A DNA stretch of 64,000 nucleotides from Actinacidiphila fildesensis. GTDB lineage: Bacteria; Actinomycetota; Actinomycetes; Streptomycetales; Streptomycetaceae. This document shows, piece after piece, positions 8,909-18,050 of this stretch (positions are counted from its first letter, which is position 1; every line of letters begins with the position of its first letter). A program made the position numbers and the translations under genes. A model generated the notes under the pieces. The model did not search any database and was not told the DNA's origin. It saw only the letters and a list, made by a program, of their open reading frames with translations. The DNA lies in assembly GCF_042652185.1 (NCBI RefSeq), contig NZ_JBHSIX010000006.1, one strand, 5' to 3'.

Positions 8909-8948
8909 CCGGACGGGGTGGGGGAATGACGATCCCCGCCCCGTCCGG
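8909..8948 (+). terminator. Hairpin after xdh operon
   Basis: The 10-bp arms CCGGACGGGG and CCCCGTCCGG enclose a second G5/C4 pairing, and the hairpin begins 7 bp after the xdhA stop. There is no T tract, which is usual for Streptomyces terminators. Confidence 0.7.
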
Positions 8949-9137
8949 GGCCACCCAGGCGCCACCACTCGGCCTCCGTGGCAACGGCATCCGACCGGAC
9001 CGGCCGCACCCGCGGCCGCCGGACGGACACCGTCCCGGCCCCTGCCCGGCTCCCGCCGCGCGCACCGGCCAAACCGCTTCATCCCGTTCGCCTCGGGCCG
9101 TCCCCCGGGTCGTGCAGCCATAGCAGCATCCCAAAAT

Positions 9138-9154
9138 CCGCACACCATGTGCGG
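9138..9154. promoter_or_regulatory. Palindrome before purine permease
   Basis: CCGCACA-CCA-TGTGCGG is a perfect 7-bp inverted repeat about 30 bp before the permease start. It could be an operator or a leader hairpin. The half-site CCGCACA occurs twice, 10 bp apart, before the second nucleobase permease at 47.2 kb. Confidence 0.45.
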
Positions 9155-9184
9155 GTGTCCCATTGAACCTTGGGAGTCGGCACC

Positions 9185-10651
9185 ATGACCCAAACCCCTG
9201 TAGAGCTGAAGACCACGGCGGAGGACGCGGGCGCGGGCTCGCGCCCGCCGGCCGGACGGTCCTGGCTCGACCGGTACTTCCACATCTCCGAGAGAGAGTC
9301 GACGATTCCCCGCGAGGTCCGCGGCGGCATCACGACCTTCATGGCGATGTGCTACATCCTGCTGCTCAACCCGCTCCTGCTGTCCGGCCCGGACGCCAGC
9401 GGTCACAAGCTCAGCCATGCGGGACTGATCACCGCGACGGCCCTCGCCGCGGCGGTCTCCACCCTGCTGATGGGATTCCTCGGCAAGGTACCGCTCGCAC
9501 TCGCCGCGGGACTGAGCGTCTCCGGCGTGCTGGCCACCCAGGTGGCCCCCAACATGACCTGGCCGCAGGCCATGGGCATGTGTGTGATCTACGGCGCCAT
9601 CATCGTGCTGCTGGTGGTCACCGGGCTCCGCGAGATCGTCATGAACGCGATACCGCTGGCCCTGAAGCACGGCATCACCATCGGCATCGGGATGTTCATC
9701 GCCCTCATCGGCCTGGTGAACGCCGGATTCGTCGGCAAGGGTGACGCGAAGGGCACCGCCCCGGTCGCCCTGGGCGTCGGCGGACAGCTCTCCGGCTGGC
9801 CGGTCCTGCTCTTCTGCGTCACGCTGCTCCTGATCTTCATGCTGCAGGCCCGCAACATCCCCGGCGCGATCCTGATCGGCATCGTCGTCGGCACGATCCT
9901 CTCGGTCGTCGTCAACTCCGTCGGCGGCCTGACCGACAAGGACTGGGGCGGTGCGGCCCCGAAGCTGAACGGCAGCGCGGTCTCCATGCCCGACTTCGGG
10001 CTCTTCGGGCACGTCGAGTTCGGCGGCTGGGGATCCATCGGCGGCATGACCGTCGGCGTCATCGTCTTCACCCTGGTGCTGGCCGGCTTCTTCGACGCGA
10101 TGGCCACCATCATCGGCGTCGGCACCGAGGCTAAGCTCGCCGACGAGCAGGGCCGGATGCCCGGCCTCAGCAAGGCACTGTTCATCGACGGTGCGGGTGG
10201 TGCGATCGGCGGCGTCGCCGGTGCCTCCGGCCAGACGGTCTTCATCGAGTCGGCCACCGGAGTCGGCGAGGGCGCCCGTACGGGTCTGTCCAGCGTCGTC
10301 ACCGGTCTGCTCTTCGCGGCCGGCCTGTTCTTCACCCCGCTGGCCCAGATCGTCCCGGGCCAGGTCGCGGCGGCGGCCCTGGTCGTCATCGGCGCGATGA
10401 TGATGAGCAACGCCCGGCACGTCGACTGGTCGGACCGCTCGGTCTCGGTCCCGGTCTTCCTGACCGTGGTCCTCATGCCCTTCACGTACTCCATCACCGC
10501 AGGTGTCGCCGCGGGCGTCATCTCCTACACCGCCATCAAGGCGGCGCAGGGCAAGTGGCGTGAGCCCGGCATCTTCATGTGGGTGCTCACGGCGGTGTTC
10601 TTCGTCTTCTTCGCTCTCCACCCCATCGAGAGCTGGCTCGGCGTCAAGTAG
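9185..10651 (+). CDS. AzgA-type purine (hypoxanthine/guanine/adenine) permease
   Basis: A 488-residue membrane transporter with about 12 hydrophobic segments. The N-terminus YFHISERESTIPREVRGGIT followed by TTFMAMCYILLLNPLLLS is the AzgA branch of NCS2 proton symporters, and GVGTEAKLADEQGRMPG is another AzgA landmark. It brings purine bases into the cell for the adjacent xanthine dehydrogenase. The exact base is not determined by sequence. ATG 9185 is chosen because GGGAG lies 8 nt upstream; a TTG at 9170 is in frame but overlaps that site. A palindrome precedes it. The stop is 14 bp before the XdhC-like gene, so the two genes are probably cotranscribed. Confidence 0.88.
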   Translation: MTQTPVELKTTAEDAGAGSRPPAGRSWLDRYFHISERESTIPREVRGGITTFMAMCYILLLNPLLLSGPDASGHKLSHAGLITATALAAAVSTLLMGFLGKVPLALAAGLSVSGVLATQVAPNMTWPQAMGMCVIYGAIIVLLVVTGLREIVMNAIPLALKHGITIGIGMFIALIGLVNAGFVGKGDAKGTAPVALGVGGQLSGWPVLLFCVTLLLIFMLQARNIPGAILIGIVVGTILSVVVNSVGGLTDKDWGGAAPKLNGSAVSMPDFGLFGHVEFGGWGSIGGMTVGVIVFTLVLAGFFDAMATIIGVGTEAKLADEQGRMPGLSKALFIDGAGGAIGGVAGASGQTVFIESATGVGEGARTGLSSVVTGLLFAAGLFFTPLAQIVPGQVAAAALVVIGAMMMSNARHVDWSDRSVSVPVFLTVVLMPFTYSITAGVAAGVISYTAIKAAQGKWREPGIFMWVLTAVFFVFFALHPIESWLGVK

Positions 10652-10665
10652 AGGAGCTGTTCACC

Positions 10666-11832
10666 ATGCTGGACATCGCTGACGAGCTGCACCGCTGGTG
10701 CCGCCAGGGGCGTCCGTTCGCCGTCGCGACCGTGGTCGCGGTGGGCGGAAGTGCGCCCCGGCAGCCCGGTGCCGCGCTCGCCGTCGATTCCGACGGCACC
10801 GCGATCGGCAGCGTGTCCGGAGGGTGCGTCGAAGGAGCTGTCTACGAGCTCTGCAAGGAAGCGCTGGAGTCAGGGGACTCGGCGGAGCCCGTGCTCCAGC
10901 GCTTCGGATACTCGGACGACGATGCGTTCGCCGTGGGACTCACCTGCGGCGGCGTCATAGACATCTTCGTCCAGCGAGTGGACCCCGGCGTGCGGCCGGA
11001 GTTCACGGCGGCCCTGGCCGCCGCCGCAGCGGGAGAGACGGCCGCGGTGGCCAGGATCGTCGAGGGACCGGCCGGGCTGCTCGGCCGGGCCCTGGCCCTG
11101 CGGGCCGACGGACGGTACGAGGGCAGCCTCGGCGACCCCGAGCGGGACCGCACGGCGGCGGCCGAGGCCCACGCCCTGCTGGAAGCGGGCCGGACCGGCA
11201 CCATCGGGATCGGCGCGGACGGCAGCCGCTGCGGCGAACCGCTCACGCTGCTCGTCGAGTCCAGCGTGCCGGCGCCCCGCATGATCGTCTTCGGCGCGAT
11301 CGACTTCGCCGGCGCCGTCGTCAAGGTCGGCAAGTTCCTCGGCTACGAGGTGACGCTCTGCGACGCGCGCCCCGTCTTCGCCACCCGCGCGCGCTTCCCG
11401 GAGGCCGACGAGGTCATCGTCGACTGGCCGCACCGCTACCTCGACGAGACCACCGCCGCGGGACGCGTCGACGGCCGCACGGTCATCTGCGTACTGACCC
11501 ACGACGCCAAGTTCGACGTACCGCTGCTGGAGCGGGCCCTGAAGCTTCCCATCGCCTTCGTCGGCGCCATGGGCTCACGCCGCACCCACCTGGACCGCCT
11601 CGAGCGGCTGCGGGAGGTCGGCGTCACCGAACTCGAACTGGCCAGGCTGCGCTCGCCGATCGGTCTCGACCTCGGCGCGCGGACGCCCGAGGAGACCGCG
11701 CTGTCCATCGCCGCGGAGATCGTCTCCCACCGGCGCGGCGGCAGCGGCGTACCGCTGACGGGCGCGCACACGCCGATCCACCACGAGGCCGAACCCCCGA
11801 TAGCCCGGCGGGTCGGCTCCTCCGCGGCATAG
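10666..11832 (+). CDS. XdhC/CoxI-family molybdenum cofactor chaperone
   Basis: A 388-residue protein. The XdhC_CoxI N-terminal domain (about residues 10-80) contains ATVVAVGGSAPRQPGAALAV and SVSGGCVEGAVYELC. The Rossmann XdhC_C domain (about residues 205-355) contains MIVFGAIDFAGAVVKVGKFL and FVGAMGSRRTHLDRL. Members bind the molybdenum cofactor, help its sulphuration and insert it into xanthine dehydrogenase-type apoenzymes. Placement 14 bp after the permease and downstream of xdh supports that role. ATG 10666 follows GAGGAGC with 8-nt spacing; an upstream reading from 10579 only shadows the permease gene. About 25 C-terminal residues beyond the conserved domain look disordered. Confidence 0.88.
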   Translation: MLDIADELHRWCRQGRPFAVATVVAVGGSAPRQPGAALAVDSDGTAIGSVSGGCVEGAVYELCKEALESGDSAEPVLQRFGYSDDDAFAVGLTCGGVIDIFVQRVDPGVRPEFTAALAAAAAGETAAVARIVEGPAGLLGRALALRADGRYEGSLGDPERDRTAAAEAHALLEAGRTGTIGIGADGSRCGEPLTLLVESSVPAPRMIVFGAIDFAGAVVKVGKFLGYEVTLCDARPVFATRARFPEADEVIVDWPHRYLDETTAAGRVDGRTVICVLTHDAKFDVPLLERALKLPIAFVGAMGSRRTHLDRLERLREVGVTELELARLRSPIGLDLGARTPEETALSIAAEIVSHRRGGSGVPLTGAHTPIHHEAEPPIARRVGSSAA

Positions 11833-11893
11833 CTCCTGCTCGTGTCGTCGTTGAGGACCGGAACCGTCCGCAAGGCGTCGTAGCGTAGGCGGT

Positions 11894-12997
11894 ATGCCGA
11901 CGACGACGCTGGACCGCCGTACGCTCAACCGCGCTCTGCTGGAGCGCCAACTCCTCCTGGAGCGGGCGAAGGTGCCCGCGATCGAGGTGATCGAGCGGCT
12001 GCTCGGCATGCAGTCCCAGGCGTCCAACGCCCCGTACATCGGCCTGTGGACCCGGCTGCGGGACTTCTCCTTCGACGAGCTGGCGCAGCTGATGAAGGAC
12101 CGTGGCGCGGTGCGGCTGACGCTCATGCGCGGCACCGTGCACCTGGTGAGCGCGGCGGACGCGCTGCTCCTGCGGCCCCTGCTGCAGCCGGTGTTCGACC
12201 GGATGGTCAGGAGCGCGGCCTGGGGAGGCGCGGCGCTGCGCGACGTGGACCGCGACGAGCTGGTGGCCGCCGGCCGCGAACTCCTCGCCGAGCGCCCGCG
12301 CAACCCCCGTGAGCTGCGCGAGCTGCTCGCCGTCCGCTGGCCCGGCGTCGAGCCCGACGCGCTGGAGAAGGCGCTGCGTCTGTGGGCCCCGCTGGTGCAG
12401 CTGCCGCCGCGCGGGCTGTGGGGAGAGAGCGGGCAGCCCACCTACGCCACCGTCGAGGAGTATCTCGGCGCGCCGCTCGCCGACCCCGACCCCGGGCCCG
12501 TCGTCGAGCGCTACCTGGCGGCGTTCGGTCCCGCGACCGTCGCCGACATCCAGAAGTGGTCGGGACTGACCGGGCTGCGCTCGGTCGTGGCGGGCTTGGA
12601 CCTTCGTCCATACCGTGACGAGGACGGCCGGGAGCTCCACGATCTGCCCGGCGCGGTGCTCCCCGACCCGGACGTCCCCGTACCGGCCCGCTTCGTCGCC
12701 GACTTCGACAACCTGCTGCTGTCGCACGCCGACCGGACCCGGATCCTCGCCGACGAGTACCGGAAGCGGGTGATGACGGTCAACGGCATCATCCGCGGCA
12801 CGATCCTGGTCGACGGCTTCGTCGGCGGCACCTGGCGGTTCGATCGTACGAAGGCCGGCGCCGTGGTGAGCGTCACGCCCTTCGTACGGCTGACGGCCGG
12901 CGACCGCGACGCCCTCATGGCGGAGGGCGCGCGGCTGCTGGCCGTCAGCGATCCGTCGGCGGAGACCCACGAGGTCCGGATCGAACCCGCGGGCTGA
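11894..12997 (+). CDS. AlkZ-like DNA glycosylase (HTH_42 family)
   Basis: A 367-residue winged-helix protein of the HTH_42/YcaQ family. Family members AlkZ and YcaQ unhook DNA crosslinks or remove bulky alkyl adducts. The Q-x-Q catalytic motif is present as Gln40-Ser41-Gln42 in LLGMQSQASNAPYIGLWTRL, and the C-terminal part has FDNLLLSHADRTRI and the beta segment VDGFVGGTWRF typical of the family. The middle residue is Ser rather than the more usual aliphatic residue, so catalytic class is uncertain. ATG 11894 begins about 60 bp after the XdhC-like gene. No natural-product cluster lies next to it, so a general repair role is more likely than self-resistance. Confidence 0.75.
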   Translation: MPTTTLDRRTLNRALLERQLLLERAKVPAIEVIERLLGMQSQASNAPYIGLWTRLRDFSFDELAQLMKDRGAVRLTLMRGTVHLVSAADALLLRPLLQPVFDRMVRSAAWGGAALRDVDRDELVAAGRELLAERPRNPRELRELLAVRWPGVEPDALEKALRLWAPLVQLPPRGLWGESGQPTYATVEEYLGAPLADPDPGPVVERYLAAFGPATVADIQKWSGLTGLRSVVAGLDLRPYRDEDGRELHDLPGAVLPDPDVPVPARFVADFDNLLLSHADRTRILADEYRKRVMTVNGIIRGTILVDGFVGGTWRFDRTKAGAVVSVTPFVRLTAGDRDALMAEGARLLAVSDPSAETHEVRIEPAG

Positions 12998-13019
12998 CGG
13001 TGCCGCCGCTCCGGCGGGT

Positions 13020-14465
13020 TCAGCCCGCCGGGACGGTGTCCACCTGGGTGACATGGGCCGCCCGGTAGGCGGCCACCTGGGCCTGCACCTGGGCCGGACT
13101 CAGCACCTGGTCCTTGGCGAAGTACACGTAGTCGACCTTCTGGTTGTACGAGCGCGGCGTGCTGCCGGTCTGTCCCGCGAGGTCGATGAGCCAGTGGTTG
13201 AAGTCGATGAACATCGGCGTCTCCGGCAGATACGGCTCGCCGTGCGTCCCGAACAGCTGCCCGTCGATGTAGTACTTGATGTTCGTGTTGTCGACGGTGA
13301 CGATCAGGTCGTGCCAGCCGTCGTAGCTCTGCCGGCTCTCGGTGTGGGTGTTGACCGCGTTCCAGGGGTCGTTCTGGTAGGTCTCCCAGGACGTGGTGTA
13401 CATGATGTTGCCGGTCTCGCCCCAGCCGCCGTTGGGCAGGTACTCGAAGTCCAGCTCCCCGTAGTCGGGGTCCATGTCGTGCGCGAGCGGTGTGAAGGCG
13501 AAGAACGTCTGGTTGACGTGGTCCCCGTCCGGGCCGGTGGCGGGGGTGTCGTTGAACTTCACGCGGGCCGCGTACGTCCCGTTGCGGAACTTGCGCGCGG
13601 TGGTCTGGATCTCGGTCTCCTTGGTGCCGGCGGCCGTTCCGTCGGTGGTGAGCTTGAGGTTCATGATGCTGTTGCCGTTCTCCGGCGCGAAGGTGACGTC
13701 CTGCGGCGACCAGGTGGCCCCCGGGACACCGGGCCCGCCCTGCCCCGACTTCACGGTCCAGCCGTGCTGCTGCACCAGCGGGTCGCTGCTGCTGGTGTAG
13801 TTGAAGTCGTCGAAGAGCGCCGGGCCGTTCTGGTTCGGCGGTGTGGTGGGGGGCGTCGTCGGCGGGTCGGTCGGCGGCTGCGTGGGGTCGTTGCCGTCGG
13901 GCGCGGTGCCCCACAGAACCGTCCCGCCGCGCTGCACGGTGACCTTCGACCAGTTGGCGTACGACGTCTGGGCGCCGTTGAACGAGTAGTCGTCGCTCTG
14001 CCGGAGCGTCGCCCAGGTGGACCGGTAGAACCGCAGCTGCATGTCGCTGGTGTCGGCGCCGGGCGTGAGCGAGCCGGCGCCCGAAGTGAAGCCGATCTCC
14101 AGATAGCGGTCGGCGGTGGCGGTGGGGTGCGCCAGGGTGCCGAACGTGCCGGTGATGTTGGCACAGCCGCGCACCGCCCAGGAACAGGCGAAGCGGTACG
14201 AGGAGTCGGCGGTGTCGGCCTTGAAGTAGTAGCGCACCGTCACACCGCTGAGCGGCACGGTCGTGCTGCCGGTGTTGGTGACCTTCAGCCACGGTTCCGA
14301 CTGGTCGGCGGTGGCCCCGGTCGCGCTGGTGCGGTACTGCGCGCTGAGCGAGTCCTGGGCGGCCGAGGCGGGCATGGCCGTCAGCGCGGCGCAGGCCAGC
14401 CCGGCGGAGGTGCACAGGGCCATCGCCGTACGCACGCGGACGGGTATACGTGATCTTGCGGACAC
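13020..14465 (-). CDS. Secreted GH16 glycoside hydrolase with N-terminal CBM3
   Basis: A 481-residue exported enzyme. The signal peptide covers about residues 1-37 (Arg-rich start, AMALCTSAGLACAALTA, cleavage near ASAAQ). Residues about 40-190 form a family 3 carbohydrate-binding module, which usually binds crystalline cellulose. Residues about 193-213 are a Pro/Thr linker. Residues about 216-450 are a GH16 domain with the E-L-D-F-E active site (Glu337 nucleophile, Asp339, Glu341 acid/base). GH16 enzymes cleave beta-1,3 or mixed beta-1,3/1,4 glucans; the exact substrate is not determined. The start is GTG 14465 with a purine-rich site. The usual streptomycete order puts binding modules at either end, so an N-terminal CBM3 on GH16 is notable. 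Confidence 0.85.
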   Translation of the reverse strand: MSARSRIPVRVRTAMALCTSAGLACAALTAMPASAAQDSLSAQYRTSATGATADQSEPWLKVTNTGSTTVPLSGVTVRYYFKADTADSSYRFACSWAVRGCANITGTFGTLAHPTATADRYLEIGFTSGAGSLTPGADTSDMQLRFYRSTWATLRQSDDYSFNGAQTSYANWSKVTVQRGGTVLWGTAPDGNDPTQPPTDPPTTPPTTPPNQNGPALFDDFNYTSSSDPLVQQHGWTVKSGQGGPGVPGATWSPQDVTFAPENGNSIMNLKLTTDGTAAGTKETEIQTTARKFRNGTYAARVKFNDTPATGPDGDHVNQTFFAFTPLAHDMDPDYGELDFEYLPNGGWGETGNIMYTTSWETYQNDPWNAVNTHTESRQSYDGWHDLIVTVDNTNIKYYIDGQLFGTHGEPYLPETPMFIDFNHWLIDLAGQTGSTPRSYNQKVDYVYFAKDQVLSPAQVQAQVAAYRAAHVTQVDTVPAG

Positions 14466-14516
14466 GGTGAATCCCTTTCCAGGTGGGGGTGTCGCAGGGG
14501 GAAGTGCTGGAAGGAA

Positions 14517-16097
14517 CTACTGCTGGTGCGACTGCGGGTGGTGCGCGGTGGAACATCTGTGGGGGAGGCGCACGGCGGTGCCGGGACGGGTGTCAGCGTG
14601 GGTGCCGAGCGCCGCGAGCCGGGCCTCGTGGTGGCGCATGGCGGGGAGGAAGTCGGTGGTCCAGTCGCTGCGGGGGTTCCACGCGCTGTCGGCGAGGGCC
14701 GACAGCCGGGGGAAGGCGAGGTACTCGACCTGCGCGGGCGTGGCGGCGAACTCCGTCCACAACTGCCCCTGCGTGCCCAGCACCCGGGCGGCCGCCGCCG
14801 GCTCCCAGTCCTGCGGCGCGGGATCGTTGCCGTGCACGGCCCGCAGATCGACGACGGCGCCGGCCTGCCCGAAGGGCTCGCCCGGCCGGTCGGTCTGCGG
14901 GTAGTCGAGATACGTGGAGCGGTACGGCGCCATCACGACGTCATGGCCCCGCCGGGCGGCGGCCAGCCCGTGGCCCGAGTCCCGCCACGGCATGACGGTG
15001 AACTCCGGCGGCAGCACTCCGCCGTCCTCCGCCCAGCACACCGGCTTGCGGCCCTCGCGCAGCAGGAAGTCGCCGATCCGCCCGAGGAACCAGCCGTGCA
15101 GCGCCTTCGGCCCCGCCAGCCGCTCGGCCACGGCCCGCTGCCGCGCCCGTGGGCTGTCCTCCCATTCGACGGTGGGGCACTCGTCGCCGCCGATGTGGAT
15201 GTACGGGGACGGGAAGACGTCCAGGACCTCGCCGAGCACCGCGCGGCAGAACTCCAGCACCTCGTCGTGCACGCCCAGGACGTTCTCGCACACCCCCCAC
15301 TCGGTCCACACGTCCAGCTGCCGGCCGGGGACGTTCCCCAGGTGCGGATAGGCGGCGAGCGCCGCCCGGGCGTGACCCGGCATCTCGATCTCGGGGACGA
15401 CGGTCACCCCCCGCTCGGCCGCGTAGCCGACGAGCGTGCGCAGCTGGGCGGCGGTGTAGACACCGCCGTGCGGAGTGTCGTCGTAGCTGGCGCTGCCGGC
15501 CCGGCCGGTCATGCTGCGGGCCCGGTGGCCGCCGGTCTCGGTCAGCAGCGGATACCCGGGTACCGGCATCCGCCAGCCCTGGTCGTCGGTGAGGTGCAGA
15601 TGCAGGACGTTGAGCTTGTGGAAGGCGAGCAGGTCCACGAAACGCCGCAGGAACGACACCGGCTGGAAGTGCCGGGCGACGTCGAGCATCGCCCCGCGCC
15701 AGGGGTACCGCGGCACATCGGTGGCCTGGACGCACGGCAGCCGCCACGGCACCCCGGTGACCGGCACCGCCGACAGCGCCTCGGGCGGCAGCAGTTGGCG
15801 GATCGTCTGAACGCCGTTCAGCAGCCCGGCCGGCTGCGCCGCCCGCAGCAGGATCGCGTCCGGGCCGACGGTCAGCCCGTAGCCCTCCGCGCCCAGCCCG
15901 CCGAGCTGCGGGTCCAGGGCGAGGATGACGTTGCCGTCGGGGGAGGAGCGGAGCGGGAGCCCGGTGGCGGGGCCCAGCAGGGTGCGCAGCAGCCGGGCGG
16001 CGCCCTCCGCGCCCTCGGTGACCCGGACGGTGGTGTCGGTGGTGAAGGTGAAGTGGCCCGGGATACGGACCAGATGACTGGGGTGGGGAATGATCAC
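14517..16097 (-). CDS. GH20 beta-N-acetylhexosaminidase, cytoplasmic
   Basis: A 526-residue enzyme that removes terminal beta-N-acetylglucosamine from chito-oligosaccharides. The GH20b domain covers about residues 1-120 and the TIM-barrel GH20 domain about 130-480. Landmarks are GAMLDVARHF, LHLHLTDDQGWR, the catalytic pair Asp305-Glu306 in HIGGDECPTVEW, and QGQLWTEFAATPAQVEYLAF. No signal peptide is seen, so it likely acts on imported oligosaccharides. GTG 16097 has GGAGG 8 nt upstream and gives the expected N-terminus; a longer reading to 16313 lies inside the permease gene. It is the last gene of the SBP-permease-permease-hydrolase operon. Confidence 0.88.
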   Translation of the reverse strand: MIIPHPSHLVRIPGHFTFTTDTTVRVTEGAEGAARLLRTLLGPATGLPLRSSPDGNVILALDPQLGGLGAEGYGLTVGPDAILLRAAQPAGLLNGVQTIRQLLPPEALSAVPVTGVPWRLPCVQATDVPRYPWRGAMLDVARHFQPVSFLRRFVDLLAFHKLNVLHLHLTDDQGWRMPVPGYPLLTETGGHRARSMTGRAGSASYDDTPHGGVYTAAQLRTLVGYAAERGVTVVPEIEMPGHARAALAAYPHLGNVPGRQLDVWTEWGVCENVLGVHDEVLEFCRAVLGEVLDVFPSPYIHIGGDECPTVEWEDSPRARQRAVAERLAGPKALHGWFLGRIGDFLLREGRKPVCWAEDGGVLPPEFTVMPWRDSGHGLAAARRGHDVVMAPYRSTYLDYPQTDRPGEPFGQAGAVVDLRAVHGNDPAPQDWEPAAAARVLGTQGQLWTEFAATPAQVEYLAFPRLSALADSAWNPRSDWTTDFLPAMRHHEARLAALGTHADTRPGTAVRLPHRCSTAHHPQSHQQ

Positions 16098-16162
16098 AGC
16101 TCGGCCTCCAGGCCCGGACGGACATCGGGGCAGCTCTCGCACGGCGTCTCCCGCATGACGCG

Positions 16163-16993
16163 TCACCCCTTGACCGCACCGGCGGTCATCCCGGAGGTGA
16201 CCCGGTTCTGCAGGGCGAGGAAGACCACGAGGACGGGGAGCATGAAGAGTGAGGAGGCGGCCATCGTGGCGCCCCAGTCGGTGCCGAAGACGTTGCTGAA
16301 CGAGGAGAGCCACACCGGCAGCGTCCTGGCATCCTGGTTCTTGATGATCAGCGTGTTGGCGAACGCGAACTCGTTCCAGGCCGTGATGAACCCGAACAGC
16401 GAGGTGGACAGCAGCCCGGGGGCGAGCAGCGGGAACGTCACCCGGCGGAACGCCTGCGGCCGGGTGCAGCCGTCCACCTGGGCCGCCTCCTCCAGCTCCA
16501 CCGGTATCGCGGCGAGGAACCCGCGCAGCGTCACGATGGTGAACGGCAGCGTGGTCATGAAGTAGACCAGGGTGAGCATCGACAGCTTGTCGAGCATGTC
16601 GGTGTCCCGGGCGATGACGTACATCGGGATCAGCAGCGCCTCCCAGGGCGCCATCTGCGCGGTGAACACCATCAGGATGAACGCCCGCCTGCCGCGCCAG
16701 CGCATCCGGCCGACCGCGAAGGCGGCCAGCAGCGCGACGGCCAGCGAGAGCAGCACCGCGCCGAGGGTGACGGTGAGGCTGTTGCGCCAGAAGGTGCCGA
16801 AGCCGTCGGCGTGCACGGCGGTGGAGAAGTGGTCGAGGGTGAGGTGCCGGGGCCAGAACGACGGGGTGTCGGCCTGGATGTCCACGGTCGGCTTGAAGGC
16901 GGTCAGCACCATCCAGTAGACGGGGAAGACCGACACCGCCACGACGGACAGCGCGGCGAGGTTGAGCGGGACCTTGCGCAGCGACCGGGTCAC
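16163..16993 (-). CDS. Sugar ABC importer permease, MalG type
   Basis: A 276-residue inner-membrane permease with six predicted segments. The EAA loop LEEAAQVDGCTRPQAFRRVT near residues 175-195 contacts the ATPase. It ends with LALQNRVTSGMTAGAVKG, the usual MalG-type tail. GTG 16993 overlaps the stop of the upstream permease by 4 bp (GTGA), with GGAAGGAG before it. The operon encodes no ATPase, so the importer probably uses a shared MsiK-type ATPase, as is known for other streptomycete sugar importers. Confidence 0.88.
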   Translation of the reverse strand: MTRSLRKVPLNLAALSVVAVSVFPVYWMVLTAFKPTVDIQADTPSFWPRHLTLDHFSTAVHADGFGTFWRNSLTVTLGAVLLSLAVALLAAFAVGRMRWRGRRAFILMVFTAQMAPWEALLIPMYVIARDTDMLDKLSMLTLVYFMTTLPFTIVTLRGFLAAIPVELEEAAQVDGCTRPQAFRRVTFPLLAPGLLSTSLFGFITAWNEFAFANTLIIKNQDARTLPVWLSSFSNVFGTDWGATMAASSLFMLPVLVVFLALQNRVTSGMTAGAVKG

Positions 16994-17970
16994 AGGGCCG
17001 CTCCTTCCTGCTGGAACATCCGGCGCAGATTGAGGACGAGCGCCACGAGCAGGATCAGCACGGTGAGCGTGGAGACCGCCGAGCCGACGTCGTACTTGTG
17101 GAGCGACTGCGCGATCTGGAAGGCGTAGACGGGCAGGGTGGTGGTCGCCCCGTTCGGGCCGCCTTCGCTGATCACCCAGATCTGGGCGAAGCACTTGAAG
17201 CACCAGATCACTTCGAGCGAGGTGATCAGGGCGAACAGCTGCCGCAGCATGGGGAAGGTGACGTGGCGGAAGACCTGGAAGCCGCCGGCGCCGTCCAGCC
17301 GGGCCGACTCGTACAGCTCGGCGGAGATCGTGGTGAGCCCGCCGTAGAGGGTCAGCGCGGCGAACGGCACCGACTGCCAGACGACCAGGGTGACCAGGAT
17401 GAAGAAGGTCGAGTTCCCGTCGGCGAACCAGGAGTAGTCGCGGTAGGAGTCGAACCCGAGCTCCACCAGGACCCAGTTGACCACTCCGAAGCGGGACTGG
17501 AAGAGCCACTGGAAGATGGTGGTGGCGGCGATCACCGGCGTCGCCCAGGTCAGCACGAGGGCGCTCATCACGGCCAGCCGCATCCGCTTGCCGAGCCGCG
17601 CCAGCATCAGGGCGACCAGGGTGCCGATCAGCATGATGAGGACGACATTGAGCGCGGTCCACCACAGGGTGCGGCGGACCACCGTCCAGAACTCGGGGTC
17701 GTTGAGCACCTCCGAGTAGTTGTCGAATCCGACGAAGGTGGCGCCGCCGCGGATCAGTTCGCCCAGCCGGAAGTGCTGGAAGGACATCACGGTGTTGCGG
17801 ATCAGCGGGTAGAGCAGGAGGAAGGCCGTGCCCACCAGGGTGGGAGCGATCAACAGATACGGCCAGACGGCGCCGAGCACGGGCCGCCGGCGGCGGCGGA
17901 GGGCCGGGGGCGGATCCACGGAGGCCTGTTGAGGGGGGCGCCGACGGGCGGCGGGGGGTGCAGCGGGCAC
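16990..17970 (-). CDS. Sugar ABC importer permease, MalF type
   Basis: A 326-residue permease. A basic N-terminal tail of about 30 residues precedes six membrane segments starting at VWPYLLIAPTLVGTAFLLLY. The EAA loop is ELYESARLDGAGGFQVFRHV. NPYSEVL-type text before the second segment (FDNYSEVLNDPEFW) is typical of CUT1 sugar importers. GTG 17970 has AGGAG 7 nt upstream. It pairs with the MalG-type permease through a 4-bp overlap and sits 80 bp after the binding-protein gene. It is most like chito-oligosaccharide importers of the Ngc/Das kind by context with GH20; this is inference. Confidence 0.88.
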   Translation of the reverse strand: MPAAPPAARRRPPQQASVDPPPALRRRRRPVLGAVWPYLLIAPTLVGTAFLLLYPLIRNTVMSFQHFRLGELIRGGATFVGFDNYSEVLNDPEFWTVVRRTLWWTALNVVLIMLIGTLVALMLARLGKRMRLAVMSALVLTWATPVIAATTIFQWLFQSRFGVVNWVLVELGFDSYRDYSWFADGNSTFFILVTLVVWQSVPFAALTLYGGLTTISAELYESARLDGAGGFQVFRHVTFPMLRQLFALITSLEVIWCFKCFAQIWVISEGGPNGATTTLPVYAFQIAQSLHKYDVGSAVSTLTVLILLVALVLNLRRMFQQEGAAL

Positions 17971-18050
17971 GGCACTTCTCCTGTTGTCCTGTTGGGGTCC
18001 GACTCGTCAGGCGGGGGCGGCCACGCGGGCCCGCGCGGACCGCTCCCCGT

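Noticed and set aside
6437..10621. A 1394-residue reverse-strand open frame opposite the xdh and permease genes
   Set aside because: It is Gly/Arg/Asp-rich with no domain, lies antisense to well-supported genes in the frame that high GC third positions keep open, and has no ribosome site.
12511..14556. A 681-residue reverse-strand frame across the AlkZ-like and GH16 genes
   Set aside because: It is a frame shadow of the GH16 gene, in which the linker and catalytic motifs are readable only in the 13020-14465 frame.
16098..16313. A 72-residue N-terminal extension of the GH20 enzyme
   Set aside because: It overlaps the permease gene, is Arg/Gly-rich shadow text, and a GTG with a good GGAGG lies at 16097.
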